Shown piece by piece: positions 51,957-62,110 of a stretch of DNA of 64,000 nucleotides. The stretch comes from an uncultured Muribaculaceae bacterium (GTDB lineage: Bacteria > Bacteroidota > Bacteroidia > Bacteroidales > Muribaculaceae). The DNA is taken from NCBI GenBank assembly GCA_910584905.1, contig CAJUCQ010000079.1, forward strand, positions 1-64,000, written 5' to 3'. A program made the position numbers and the translations under genes. Position 1 is the stretch's first letter. Each line of letters starts with the position of its first letter. The notes under the pieces are model-generated. The model did not search any database. It had not been told where the DNA came from and saw only the letters and a list, made by a program, of their open reading frames with translations.

Positions 51957-53390
51957 TTAGAGCCCTTTGCCGGACAATACTGTATGAATAGTGTGGTATA
52001 AAATCTTCAGGTCCACGCCGAGGCTGATGTTCTCGAGATACAGGAGGTCGTAGCGGAGGCGTTCGATCATCTGTTCGACCGACGAGGCGTAGCCGTAGCG
52101 GACCATTCCCCATGATGTTATTCCCGGGCGCACCTGATGGATAAGGCTGTAGGCGGGAACTTCTTTCACTATCCGGCGCACGTAGTATTCGCGCTCGGGG
52201 CGCGGACCGACAAGCGACATTTCGCCGACGAGCACGTTCCAGAGTTGCAGGAGTTCGTCAAGGCGGTATTTCCGCAGGGTGCGGCCTATGCGGGTGATGC
52301 GCGGGTCGTCTTCGCTTGACAGGGCCGGTCCGTGTTCTTCGGCGTCGGTGTACATCGTGCGGAATTTGAGTATCTTGAACGGCTTTTTATGGTAGCCGAG
52401 GCGTTCCTGCCGATACACGACGGGGCCTTTTGAGTCGAGCTTGACGGCAATGGCTATGGCCGCGAGAAGGGGCGACAGCATAATGAGGCCGAGCGAGGCC
52501 ACTATAACGTCGGACAGTCGTTTGATATTTGCGAGTCTCGGGGATATATTGGCGTTGGTGATGTCGACCAAAGGCTCGGTTTTGACCGTCGTTATGCGCG
52601 GGCGCATTGTGATGAGCTGGTGGAGCGTCGGCGGTATAAGCAGGGGGAGGTCGAGCGGATAAAGGCGGTTGATGAGGTCGAGGGTCGACGGCATTCCCGA
52701 CGGATGGGGCATCACGATTACGGCGTGCGCGTCGATTTCGCTTTTTAAACGCGCGAAGTCATGGTCCGCTCCGTAGACGGGGAGGCCGTTGAGGAGAGTA
52801 CCGTCGTCGACGTGTTTCTGACGCGGGTTTATGAAGCCGATTACGGTCATTCCGCAGTGTGCTTCGGCCTTTTCAAGCCGTTCGGCTTCCTTCACGGCCG
52901 CGGGGCTGACTCCGGCGATAAGCGTGCGCCAGCCGTGGCCTTTGCGCTGAAGGCGCCGGGTCGTGATGGTGGTGATGACGAGCCGTGTGAAATACATCGG
53001 CACAAACAGGCAGGCCCAAAGCGCGCACATGAGTTCATACGAAAGGATACGCCCCGGCATGCGGTCATTGACGATAGCTGTGAAGAACACAGCGAGCATG
53101 CCTGCGAACGACACACCGAGCGTGTTGATGAACTCATCCAGACGCGAACGGTAGAACAGCTGCGAGCGGTTGTAGTAGCCGGATATAGCCGAGATGCCAA
53201 GGATTACGGCAGGGAAAACGAGTAGGCCGCCGAGCACCGAATGCAACGACAGCCATGTGTGAAGCGTCACCCCCGTGGCATCGCCTGAAAAAAGGAAATA
53301 GCGCACGACATAGAAGGCCAGCACCCCGACGTTGAGCGTTACAAAGTCGGCGGCAAGGTATATGCATCTTTGTCGTGTGATTTCGGTCAT
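51957..53390 (-). CDS. Undecaprenyl-phosphate sugar phosphotransferase
   Basis: This polyisoprenyl-phosphate hexose-1-phosphate transferase begins exopolysaccharide or O-antigen assembly. Starting at ATG 53390 (MTEITRQRCIYLAADFV), its 477 residues have four or five N-terminal helices, a CoA-binding-like middle region and the C-terminal catalytic bacterial sugar transferase domain: VKLDSKGPVVYRQERLGY, FKILKFRTM, KYRLDELLQLWNVLVGEMSLVGPRPE (in three shorter pieces). The start overlaps the stop of tsaC by one base. No other glycosyltransferases follow. Confidence 0.93.
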   Translation of the reverse strand: MTEITRQRCIYLAADFVTLNVGVLAFYVVRYFLFSGDATGVTLHTWLSLHSVLGGLLVFPAVILGISAISGYYNRSQLFYRSRLDEFINTLGVSFAGMLAVFFTAIVNDRMPGRILSYELMCALWACLFVPMYFTRLVITTITTRRLQRKGHGWRTLIAGVSPAAVKEAERLEKAEAHCGMTVIGFINPRQKHVDDGTLLNGLPVYGADHDFARLKSEIDAHAVIVMPHPSGMPSTLDLINRLYPLDLPLLIPPTLHQLITMRPRITTVKTEPLVDITNANISPRLANIKRLSDVIVASLGLIMLSPLLAAIAIAVKLDSKGPVVYRQERLGYHKKPFKILKFRTMYTDAEEHGPALSSEDDPRITRIGRTLRKYRLDELLQLWNVLVGEMSLVGPRPEREYYVRRIVKEVPAYSLIHQVRPGITSWGMVRYGYASSVEQMIERLRYDLLYLENISLGVDLKILYHTIHTVLSGKGL

Positions 53391-53989
53391 CAGCGAATGA
53401 TTTTGACAAGGCCTCCCGAGCCGAGACGGATTATCGACGAGGGCGAAGCGGCGGCGTCGGGAGTCTCGTCGCGGCGGGAAAGGCACACATAATCGACTGC
53501 GGAGAGGATTTCGGGCGCGATGTCGGCGAAGCATTTCGGCGCGGGAGCGCCGCTGATGTTTGCCGATGTGCTTACGAGGGGTCTGCGCAGCCCCCGGCAT
53601 ATTGCCGAGGATACGGCCTCGCCGGTGATTCGCACGGCGACACTCCCGTCATCGGCCACAAGCTCGGGCGCAAGCACACCCGGCGCCGCGCCGTCGTAGA
53701 CGACGGTCGTGGGGTTTACGACGGCCTCAAGGAGCTGATAAGCCACTTCGGGCACTTCCGCCACGGTGCGCTCAAGCGCCGCCACGGAATCGACAAGGGT
53801 GATGAGCGCCTTGGAATCCGCCCGCTTTTTAATCTCGAATATACGGCGCACGGCTTCGGAGTTGCCGGCGTCGCACCCGAGTCCCCAAATTGTGTCGGTG
53901 GGGTAGAGGATGACGCCGCCTTTTTTGACTGTGTCGACAGCCTTGCGGACGTCTTCGGCCATTTCGGGAGTTAAAAACGGTGTTTTCAT
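53390..53989 (-). CDS. tsaC: L-threonylcarbamoyladenylate synthase (Sua5/TsaC)
   Basis: This enzyme makes threonylcarbamoyl-AMP from threonine, bicarbonate and ATP for t6A37 of ANN-decoding tRNAs. The ATG at 53989 gives MKTPFLTPEMAEDV and 199 residues, five bases after the tsaB stop. Motifs are GGVILYPTDTIWGLGCDA, IKKRADSKALITLV and RPLVSTSANISGAPAP. It is the TsaC length, without the C-terminal Sua5 domain. Confidence 0.93.
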   Translation of the reverse strand: MKTPFLTPEMAEDVRKAVDTVKKGGVILYPTDTIWGLGCDAGNSEAVRRIFEIKKRADSKALITLVDSVAALERTVAEVPEVAYQLLEAVVNPTTVVYDGAAPGVLAPELVADDGSVAVRITGEAVSSAICRGLRRPLVSTSANISGAPAPKCFADIAPEILSAVDYVCLSRRDETPDAAASPSSIIRLGSGGLVKIIR

Positions 53990-53994
53990 GTCGT

Positions 53995-54708
53995 TCAGTT
54001 GCCGAATATGTTCTTTTTGGGGGTAGTCGCTTGGAATTCTTTCAGATATAGAGGAGTGGAGTAGGCTGTGTCGATAAAGTCGCGTCGGGCAAAGGCGCGT
54101 TCGGCCAAAGCTACCATATCCACGGCGAGAGGGTCTACGCCGTCGACAAACTTTGCGTCGGCCGGGGCGTTTTCGCCGAGAAAATCCCTCCATTTGGCCA
54201 TGCCGTTTCCGAAAAACAGCACCGGACGCCCCGAGGCGAGGATTTCGGCGTAGCTGTTTTCATCAAGCACGAGGGGTTGAGGGGGCATCAGGGGGCTGAG
54301 GGCGAAGTCGTATGCGGCGGTGAATACTTCCATGCGGCGCGCATCAAGCATTGCAACCAGTATGCTGTCGGGGTCGACGTCGTCGGTCGAGAACATCACG
54401 CGTGTAGCCATGAGTTCAAGCGTGTTCACGCCGATAAGAGGGATGTCGAGGGCGTAGCACAGGCCCTTAGCCTCGCTCAGCCCGATGCGGAGGCCTGTGT
54501 ATGAACCCGGGCCGATGCTCACGGCGACGGCTTCGGGCTTGATTTCGCGCTCGGCGGCGAAGTCAAGGCATCCCTTGATGTAGCCGCTGAGAAGTTCGGC
54601 GTGGTTGCGCCCCGAAAAGTCTTCGAAGTGTGTGAGAATCTGCCCTTCGGCCGTAAGGGCCGTAGAGCACACATTTGTAGATGTTTCGATATTGACAATT
54701 ACTGCCAT
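53995..54708 (-). CDS. tsaB: tRNA threonylcarbamoyladenosine biosynthesis protein TsaB
   Basis: TsaB is an ASKHA-fold scaffold that binds TsaD and TsaE in the t6A-forming complex. The 237-residue protein starts VIVNIETSTNVCSTAL and has NHAELLSGYIKGCLD, VAVSIGPGSYTGLRIGLSEAKGL and NTLELMATRV. It is next to tsaC, so two t6A genes are together. The mutual arrangement (tsaB-tsaC-sugar transferase) is probably one transcript. Confidence 0.94.
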   Translation of the reverse strand: MAVIVNIETSTNVCSTALTAEGQILTHFEDFSGRNHAELLSGYIKGCLDFAAEREIKPEAVAVSIGPGSYTGLRIGLSEAKGLCYALDIPLIGVNTLELMATRVMFSTDDVDPDSILVAMLDARRMEVFTAAYDFALSPLMPPQPLVLDENSYAEILASGRPVLFFGNGMAKWRDFLGENAPADAKFVDGVDPLAVDMVALAERAFARRDFIDTAYSTPLYLKEFQATTPKKNIFGN

Positions 54709-54820
54709 TGCCTGTTGTGTGGTGTGAGATGCGTTGTTTGTGTCCTACAAAGTTACAAAAGTTCCGACAATATCCGAATATCTTTTGCAAAAACTTTGCG
54801 CGGCGGGTTTGCAGGCGCCG

Positions 54821-55624
54821 TTACTTCAGGGCGCCGTTGACGCCTATGCCGAAGAGGGCGAAGTCGTAGACCGTCGGGTCGTCGGGGCGGAAGGCGCGAA
54901 GCGATTCGGTGAGGGCCACGGCGCATTTGCGGTCGGGGGTGCGCGGGGCCGCAGGCAGGAGGCCGAGTGCGGCCGAGGTGTTGCACACGTGCACGTCCAT
55001 CGGGATGTACAGCCTGTCGGGCCCGAAAAGCTCCCAGCCTCCGGGGTCGACGATGCCGTCGCGGCGCACGAGCCATCGCAGGGCCATGTTCAGGCGTTTG
55101 AGCGCGGAGGTCGCGGGTTTCGACGGGAGGCAGCGGTCGGGGCCGTCGGGCTTCGTGCCGCACGCGCGGTTGGCGTCGGCCAGCAGGCGCCCGAGGTTCT
55201 CGGCTATCGCCCAAGCCGGAGCCTCGCCCGGAGCTGCCGCGCCGACGGCGCGGGCAAAGTTTTCGAGTGTGCCGAAGCGCGTGTACAGTTCCCGCAGGCC
55301 GCGAAGATAGTAGCGCAGGTGGCGGCCGAAGAAGGTGCGGTGGATGTTGTCGTCGGGGATGGATTCGATGTCGCCTTCAAGCACAAAGCCCAGCGGCTCG
55401 CCTTCGAGCAGCGCGAGAAGGCGCTCGGCGTTGCGCAGAATCATCGGGCGGCGCCCCCAAGAGATGGTGGAAACAAGGAGCGCGGCAATCTCGCGGTCGG
55501 GGAGTGCCGTGAAGCGCCGGGCAAAACGCACGGGGTCCGAATCGGCGAATTCGGGCACATTATACTCCGCGGTATAGTCGTCGAGCAGGGCGCGGAGTCG
55601 GTCAGGAGTATCTGGTATATTCAT
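54821..55624 (-). CDS. TIGR02757 family (DUF2400) protein
   Basis: This 267-residue protein of a conserved family without an assigned function starts at ATG 55624 (MNIPDTPDRLRALLDDY). Conserved parts are PDREIAALLVSTISWGRRPMI (in two pieces), FFGRHLRYYLRGLRELY, KRLNMALRWLVRRDG and LYIPMDVHVCNTSAALGLL. The pattern of a helix followed by LDVHV-like residues and a closing FALFGIG resembles the helix-hairpin-helix DNA glycosylase (HhH-GPD) fold. This is my inference from the motif; I cannot confirm it here. Confidence 0.85.
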   Translation of the reverse strand: MNIPDTPDRLRALLDDYTAEYNVPEFADSDPVRFARRFTALPDREIAALLVSTISWGRRPMILRNAERLLALLEGEPLGFVLEGDIESIPDDNIHRTFFGRHLRYYLRGLRELYTRFGTLENFARAVGAAAPGEAPAWAIAENLGRLLADANRACGTKPDGPDRCLPSKPATSALKRLNMALRWLVRRDGIVDPGGWELFGPDRLYIPMDVHVCNTSAALGLLPAAPRTPDRKCAVALTESLRAFRPDDPTVYDFALFGIGVNGALK

Positions 55625-55651
55625 AAAAAACGAGGGCAAAAATACGAAAAA

Positions 55652-55683
55652 TTTGTGTCTTTGCGGAAAAAATTGTAATTTTG
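55652..55683 (+). promoter_or_regulatory. Promoter of guaB
   Basis: TTTG (55652-55655), 20 bases and TAATTTTG (55676-55683) make a perfect Bacteroidota promoter. The start site would be near 55687, about 25 bases before the guaB ATG. Confidence 0.85.
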
Positions 55684-55693
55684 TGCGCAATAA

Positions 55694-57187
<1,494 letters not shown>

Positions 57188-57245
57188 TGACAAGGCGTCA
57201 GGCCTTTGTCATGCATCATGGCCTTCGGTCTGAAAAAATGTAAAA

Positions 57246-57278
57246 AACGGCGTCGGACACACAATATCCGACGCCGTT
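57246..57278 (+). terminator. Hairpin after guaB
   Basis: AACGGCGTCGGA (57246-57257) pairs perfectly with TCCGACGCCGTT (57267-57278), loop nine bases, 58 bases past the guaB stop. Only a weak T-run follows (TGTGCGTTTA). Confidence 0.75.
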
Positions 57279-57321
57279 GTGCGTTTATCCCAATAGCGGC
57301 CCAATACGTCGCAACCTTAAA

Positions 57322-59244
57322 ATGAAAAAGACACCAATCATAGCAGCATCTTTGCTCGGCGTGGCATCAATAGTAGCTTTCGCCGCCCCCAAGGACCCCG
57401 TTCTGATGACCGTAAACGGCCGCGGGGTGCCTGTCAGCGAGTTTGAGTATCTTCGCAACAAGAACAATTCCCAGCAGCAGCAGGCTCAGAGCCTCGACGA
57501 GTACGTTGGCATGTTTGTCGACTACAAGCTCAAGGTTGCGGCCGCAGAGGCCGCGGGAATCGACACGACGGCCAAATTCCGCAACGAATTCGAGCAGTTC
57601 CGCAACGACCTCGCGCGTCCCTATCTGCGCGATGCCTCCGTCGAAGAGGCGCTGATTGAGGAAGCCTACGGCCATACGCTTGAAAACGTGGTCGTAAGTC
57701 ATATCATGCTTGACGCCACGCGCCCTGACGCCCGGCATCTTGCCGATTCGCTTCGTCAGGTGATTCTCGACGGAAAGACTCCCTTCGAGCAGATTGCCCG
57801 CCGCTATTCCGTCGACCGCGGGTCGAACTCGCGCGGCGGTATGATGGGCGCCGTGATTCCCGGCCGTTTCCCGTGGGCGTTTGAGAAGGCCTCGTACGAC
57901 ACTCCCGTACACGGCATTTCCGATGTGGTCAATTCCGGTTTCGGTCTCCACATAATCCGTGTGGAGAAGCGCGGCCCGTCGAAAGGCGAGGTCGAAGCTT
58001 CGCACATTCTTCGCCTGACGCGCGGTCTTTCGCCTGAGCAGATAGAAGCGCAAAAGGCCAAAATCGACTCAATCTACGAAGTGGCCGTTCAGCCCGGTGC
58101 GGATTTCGCCGATTTGGCTACGCGTTTTTCCGAGGACCCCGGTTCGGCGCGCCGCGGAGGCTCGCTCGGCTTCTTTCAGGCCGGAATGATGGTGCAGCCT
58201 TTCGACAGCATTGCCTTCGCGCTTCAGGACGGCGAAATCTCGAAGCCTTTCCGCACCGATTTCGGCTGGCATATCATCCATCGCACCGGCCACAAGGGCA
58301 TGCCTTCGCTTGAAGAACAGCGCGAGTCGCTCAAGAGTGCAATCGAGCGCGACGAACGCTCGACGCTTCCCGAGGAGGCGTTCGTTGCCGCTTTCATAGC
58401 CAAGAACAAAGGCGGAATCGACGAAAAGAATCTCGACAAGCTTGCCGCGATGGTGCCTGCGGCCGGCCTCGATTCGACGGCCCTTGCCGCAATCCGCTCG
58501 TCGAAGCTTGTGGCTTTCCGCCTCGGGAAAACCAAAACCGCTTTCTCCGAAATACTCCCTGCGGCTACATTCAACCTCGGCGACAGCCCCGAGAAGGTGC
58601 GCGAATATGCCCGCGACGCCGCCAAGACCTCGCTTGAGAACGCGGCCATCGACATGGCGCGCCGCAATCTCGCCGAGGACAACGCCGAGTATCGCAATCT
58701 GGTCAACGAATATCGCGACGGTATTCTTCTCTACGAAATTTCCAATGAAAACGTATGGGACCGTGCCGCCAAGGACAAGTCCGGGCTTGAGGAATACTTC
58801 CGCAAGAACGCCGACAAATACAAGTGGGATGCTCCCAAATTCAAGAGCATCGTGATTTTCGCCGCTTCCGATTCGACGCTCAACGCCGCTCTCGCTTATG
58901 CCGACTCACTGTCGGTGGCCGACCCCGCCAAGTTTGTGGAAGATATGCGTCTGCGTTTCGGACGCGATGTCAAGGTCGAGCGTGTGATTGCCGCAAAGGG
59001 CGAAAACGCCATTACCGACTACCTTGCTTTCGGCGGCGAGAAGCCCGCAGCCGAACCTGCTCAGCGCTGGAAGTTCTATTCGGCATACAAGGGCCGCATC
59101 ATCGACGCACCCGAGGAGGCTGCCGACGTGCGCGGCATAGCAGTGACCGACTATCAGACGGCTCTCGAAAAGGCATGGCTCGAAAACCTCCGCAAGACTT
59201 ATAAGGTCGAGATAAACAAAAAAGTCCTCGACACTCTGCGCTGA
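57322..59244 (+). CDS. Periplasmic peptidyl-prolyl isomerase/chaperone (SurA/PpiC type)
   Basis: This 640-residue exported folding factor begins with a signal peptide (MKKTPIIAASLLGVASIVAFA). A SurA-like N-terminal helical domain runs to about residue 120. Two parvulin domains follow: the first around VVSHIMLDATRPDA to GFGLHIIRVEKRG, the second around EASHILRLTRG to DFGWHIIHRTGHKG. Both keep the GGxxG and FG-x-HII elements. A long C-terminal helical extension follows. It probably helps outer-membrane proteins fold. The stop overlaps the next gene by one base, so the two are coupled. Confidence 0.93.
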   Translation: MKKTPIIAASLLGVASIVAFAAPKDPVLMTVNGRGVPVSEFEYLRNKNNSQQQQAQSLDEYVGMFVDYKLKVAAAEAAGIDTTAKFRNEFEQFRNDLARPYLRDASVEEALIEEAYGHTLENVVVSHIMLDATRPDARHLADSLRQVILDGKTPFEQIARRYSVDRGSNSRGGMMGAVIPGRFPWAFEKASYDTPVHGISDVVNSGFGLHIIRVEKRGPSKGEVEASHILRLTRGLSPEQIEAQKAKIDSIYEVAVQPGADFADLATRFSEDPGSARRGGSLGFFQAGMMVQPFDSIAFALQDGEISKPFRTDFGWHIIHRTGHKGMPSLEEQRESLKSAIERDERSTLPEEAFVAAFIAKNKGGIDEKNLDKLAAMVPAAGLDSTALAAIRSSKLVAFRLGKTKTAFSEILPAATFNLGDSPEKVREYARDAAKTSLENAAIDMARRNLAEDNAEYRNLVNEYRDGILLYEISNENVWDRAAKDKSGLEEYFRKNADKYKWDAPKFKSIVIFAASDSTLNAALAYADSLSVADPAKFVEDMRLRFGRDVKVERVIAAKGENAITDYLAFGGEKPAAEPAQRWKFYSAYKGRIIDAPEEAADVRGIAVTDYQTALEKAWLENLRKTYKVEINKKVLDTLR

Positions 59245-60137
59245 TGCTTATGCGCAGACACAACATAGCATTTGCCGCCCTTGCCCTTGTCTCATTCTCC
59301 ACTCTCCTCGGAGCATGCGGCAAGGGCGAGGGCGGCGGCGTTTCGGCGGCGGGTGCCGATGATTCCTCGCCTGTCCTCGCTCGTGTCGGACGCGAGCGCC
59401 TGCATCTTGCGCAGGCTTGCCGCGACCTGCCCGGGGGGCTCTCGCCGGATGACAGCGCGCGCTTTGTCAAAGGCATAGTCTACGCGTGGGTCGACAAACG
59501 TCTTGTTGCCGAGATGGCCCCGGAGGACCTTGATATGAGCGAAATCGACCGCCTCACGAGCGAATACCGCGAGGCGCTGATAGCCGAGGCATACAGGCGC
59601 CGGATAGCCGAAGAGGGCACTGACGCTACGTTCTCCGAGGATTCGATGAAGACATATTACGAAGAGCACAAGGCTGACTTCCGGCTGAGAGAGCCTCTCG
59701 TAAAGGGTGTTTACGTCAAGGTGCCTGCCAACGCATCGAATATAGCGTCTATCCGGCGGCTGATGCGCTCGGACGCGCCTGCCGACATTGACAGGCTTGA
59801 AAAAGAAGTCATAAGCTCCAACGCAATCCATTATGATTATTTCCGCGAGCGCTGGATTGACTGGGACCGCATCGAAGTGCGTATTCCTTACGATTTCGGG
59901 GATATAGGCGCTTTTTTGCGTCCGGGACGATTTCTCGACACTACGACCGACGGATACACCTATTTGCTGAGAGTGACCGAGGTGCTGCCTGCGTCGGCGA
60001 CGATGCCGTTTGAGGCAGCCCGCGAAGAAGTGCGGGAGCGATTGCTCGCCGAGCGTCGCAGGCAGATTGATGCCTCATTCCGGGCCGACCTTCTGCGCCG
60101 CGCACTCGACACCGGCCGCGCCGAAATTTTTTTGTGA
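59244..60137 (+). CDS. SurA-like periplasmic chaperone lipoprotein
   Basis: This 297-residue protein has a lipobox ending LLGAC (Cys about 27). The remainder is mostly helical with a SurA N-domain-like layout: LARVGRERLHLAQACRDLPGG (in pieces), FVKGIVYAWVDKRLVAEMAP and YREALIAEAYRRRIAEEG. The parvulin signature of FG-x-HI is not evident; the C-terminal part FLDTTTDGYTYLLRVTEVLPA could be a degraded one. I take it as a chaperone partner of the upstream isomerase, with overlapping TGATG. A second ATG lies at 59250. Confidence 0.75.
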   Translation: MLMRRHNIAFAALALVSFSTLLGACGKGEGGGVSAAGADDSSPVLARVGRERLHLAQACRDLPGGLSPDDSARFVKGIVYAWVDKRLVAEMAPEDLDMSEIDRLTSEYREALIAEAYRRRIAEEGTDATFSEDSMKTYYEEHKADFRLREPLVKGVYVKVPANASNIASIRRLMRSDAPADIDRLEKEVISSNAIHYDYFRERWIDWDRIEVRIPYDFGDIGAFLRPGRFLDTTTDGYTYLLRVTEVLPASATMPFEAAREEVRERLLAERRRQIDASFRADLLRRALDTGRAEIFL

Positions 60138-60141
60138 CTGA

Positions 60142-60714
60142 ATGAGCGATAATAAAGAACTCTATCAGCGCCTGCTCGACAGCGGCGAATGGATGGACGG
60201 TTTCATGCCGCCGTCGGGACGCGACCTCGCGCGATGCGAGGAACTTTGTTTCGAACTCAATAGTCTGAGGCCTTCGCTGAGGGATGAGCGCGAGGCGCTT
60301 TTGCGTCGTATTCTCGGGCGTGTAGGCGCGCGATTTACGATTCACAGCCCTTTCAGGTGTGATTTCGGGCATAACATCGAAATCGGGGATAATTTCACCG
60401 GCAATTACAATCTCACAATTCTTGATGAGACGCGGGTGACGATAGGCGATAATGTATTTATCGGTCCGAATGTGACCATCTGCACCGTAATCCATGCTTC
60501 TGAGCCCGAGCGCCGGAATGCCGGGATAATGAAGGCGCTTCCCGTGACGGTGGGCGACAACGTGTGGATTGCCGCGGATGTGACGGTGCTTCCGGGAGTG
60601 ACAATAGGCGAGGGGGCTATCGTCGGCGCCGGAAGCGTAGTCACCAAGGACGTAGCGGCGTTTACGCTCGTGGCAGGAAATCCGGCCCGTGAGATACGCC
60701 GTGTGTCAGAATGA
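60142..60714 (+). CDS. Maltose/galactoside-type sugar O-acetyltransferase
   Basis: This 190-residue left-handed beta-helix acetyltransferase (LacA/Maa family) uses acetyl-CoA to acetylate a sugar hydroxyl. The N-terminal DGFMPPSGRDLARCEELCFELN corresponds to the small Maa domain (here in pieces). Hexapeptide repeats start at IGDNFTGNYNL, and the catalytic His lies in CTVIHASEPERRN. NVWIAADVTVLPGVTIGEGA and AGSVVTKDV form the end of the helix. It begins four bases after the previous gene; its final codons overlap the convergent porin gene by nine bases. Confidence 0.93.
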   Translation: MSDNKELYQRLLDSGEWMDGFMPPSGRDLARCEELCFELNSLRPSLRDEREALLRRILGRVGARFTIHSPFRCDFGHNIEIGDNFTGNYNLTILDETRVTIGDNVFIGPNVTICTVIHASEPERRNAGIMKALPVTVGDNVWIAADVTVLPGVTIGEGAIVGAGSVVTKDVAAFTLVAGNPAREIRRVSE

Positions 60715-62028
60715 GAACTGCACCATCATGCTTGCGCGGCGTGCGTAGCGGTGAGCGCCGCTGAAGTTTCGGCGGAGACCCAAGTCGATTTCCGCTCCGG
60801 CCTGCATCCTAGGGGTAAGATTCCAAAACACGTTTGCGCAGGCGAATACGCCGTATTTGTATTCGTCGGGGCTGACGTCGTGCGTCGGAAGATAGCGTGT
60901 CTGACTTGCGCTTATGCTTGCGAGAAGTTCGGGTCGGAAGTTGTATTGCAGGCCTACGCACCAGCCGAGCATTGCCGGGGCGTAGAGACGTCCGGGGACG
61001 GCGGGGTCGCCGACGAGGTCGTAGTTGCCGATGAGCAGGTCGCTGCCCAGCCCGGCGTATCCTTTGCCGTAATTGAGTGAGGCGTATGTCGTCACGGCTT
61101 TGTGGGGGTGGGCCACCGAGCTTAGTTGCAGGCCCCAACCGAGGGGATTGTGGTTGCGTCCGGCTTCGATGTCGCGGTACGACAGTGTTCGGACGATACC
61201 CGACAGGCGCACGTGCTGACCCCGCGCCCATTGATACTGGACGAAGGCGGCGAAGTCCGGGAGCCATTCGCTCACCTTTTCCGTGGCGATGTTGTCGACG
61301 GCGACAGCCGTGGCCGGGGTCTCGGCCGAGACGGCGAAAAACCATCGGTCTTTAATCGAGGGCATGTAGCGGACGAGCACCGAGGTCGGCGAAATCTTGT
61401 TGTTCGGCCCTTGTGCGTCGACAGTCGGAGGCTGTGCGGCCACGTCGGCGAAGGTCGACGAAGCATAGCCGATGGTGACGTCGTTGATTATGGCGTATGC
61501 CTTTTTGAGATGGAAGTCGCGGGTCTGATAGCCGTTGAAGTTGGCTTCGATATATAGCTGGTAGTCGCCGAGGAGTTTGTTGCGTCCGATGACGCGGAAG
61601 AACAGCGACGTGCCCGCGGGGCTTGTTCCGAAATGGCGCATGTAGGCCGGGTTCGGGTTAATGGGGATGAGATAAGGCGCGAAGCCCGAGGCGGGGACAG
61701 CGCCGCCCCAGTCGTAATACGCACGCATGCGCACGCAACCGCCGATGCCCATTGCCAGCCGTGCGTCTTTGCTCATGAACAGGAAGTACGGGGCCTGAGG
61801 GTCTTCGAAGTGTCGGAACTGGTCGTAGTAAAATTCGGCGATGCGTTCGCGGATTGAGTCGACGTAGTTCTGATACACTTCGGGCGACTCGGGCTTGCCG
61901 TCGATGAATATCACTTTTGTCGATTTGGCAAGCGAGTCCACTTGTTGGTCCGCAAGGCTTGGGGCGGATGCCGCCGCGCCGAGGAATGAGGTCAGAGCGG
62001 CGGCAAACAGGATAGATTTGCGTAGCAT
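60706..62028 (-). CDS. DcaP-like trimeric outer membrane porin
   Basis: This 440-residue outer-membrane protein has a signal peptide (ending near AASAPSLA). After about 80 residues of coiled-coil-like sequence (VYQNYVDSIRERIAEFYYDQF, in pieces), it has alternating beta strands typical of a 16-strand barrel, such as RMRAYYDWGGAVP, YQLYIEANFNGYQTRDFHLKKAY (in pieces) and a last strand ending ASMMVQFSF with the outer-membrane C-terminal Phe. It matches the DcaP family layout. Cargo is unknown. Confidence 0.8.
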   Translation of the reverse strand: MLRKSILFAAALTSFLGAAASAPSLADQQVDSLAKSTKVIFIDGKPESPEVYQNYVDSIRERIAEFYYDQFRHFEDPQAPYFLFMSKDARLAMGIGGCVRMRAYYDWGGAVPASGFAPYLIPINPNPAYMRHFGTSPAGTSLFFRVIGRNKLLGDYQLYIEANFNGYQTRDFHLKKAYAIINDVTIGYASSTFADVAAQPPTVDAQGPNNKISPTSVLVRYMPSIKDRWFFAVSAETPATAVAVDNIATEKVSEWLPDFAAFVQYQWARGQHVRLSGIVRTLSYRDIEAGRNHNPLGWGLQLSSVAHPHKAVTTYASLNYGKGYAGLGSDLLIGNYDLVGDPAVPGRLYAPAMLGWCVGLQYNFRPELLASISASQTRYLPTHDVSPDEYKYGVFACANVFWNLTPRMQAGAEIDLGLRRNFSGAHRYARRASMMVQFSF

Positions 62029-62035
62029 GATGTTG

Positions 62036-62059
62036 ATGAATTACGATGTTGTAATTCAT
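62036..62059 (-). terminator. Hairpin between tatD and the porin gene
   Basis: ATGAATTAC (62036-62044) pairs perfectly with GTAATTCAT (62051-62059) around a six-base loop. It lies 52 bases past the tatD stop and eight bases before the porin start codon on the minus strand. It may be a terminator, or a structure limiting porin translation. Confidence 0.45.
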
Positions 62060-62110
62060 TAACACTCGGAGGGCCGTAATTGTTTGCGGTGCGCGGTTTC
62101 AGGTGTGGGG

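Noticed and set aside
53391..53600. An N-terminal extension of the sugar transferase
   Set aside because: It overlaps tsaC in another frame and is Arg-rich; the inner ATG at 53390 is followed by the expected first membrane helix.
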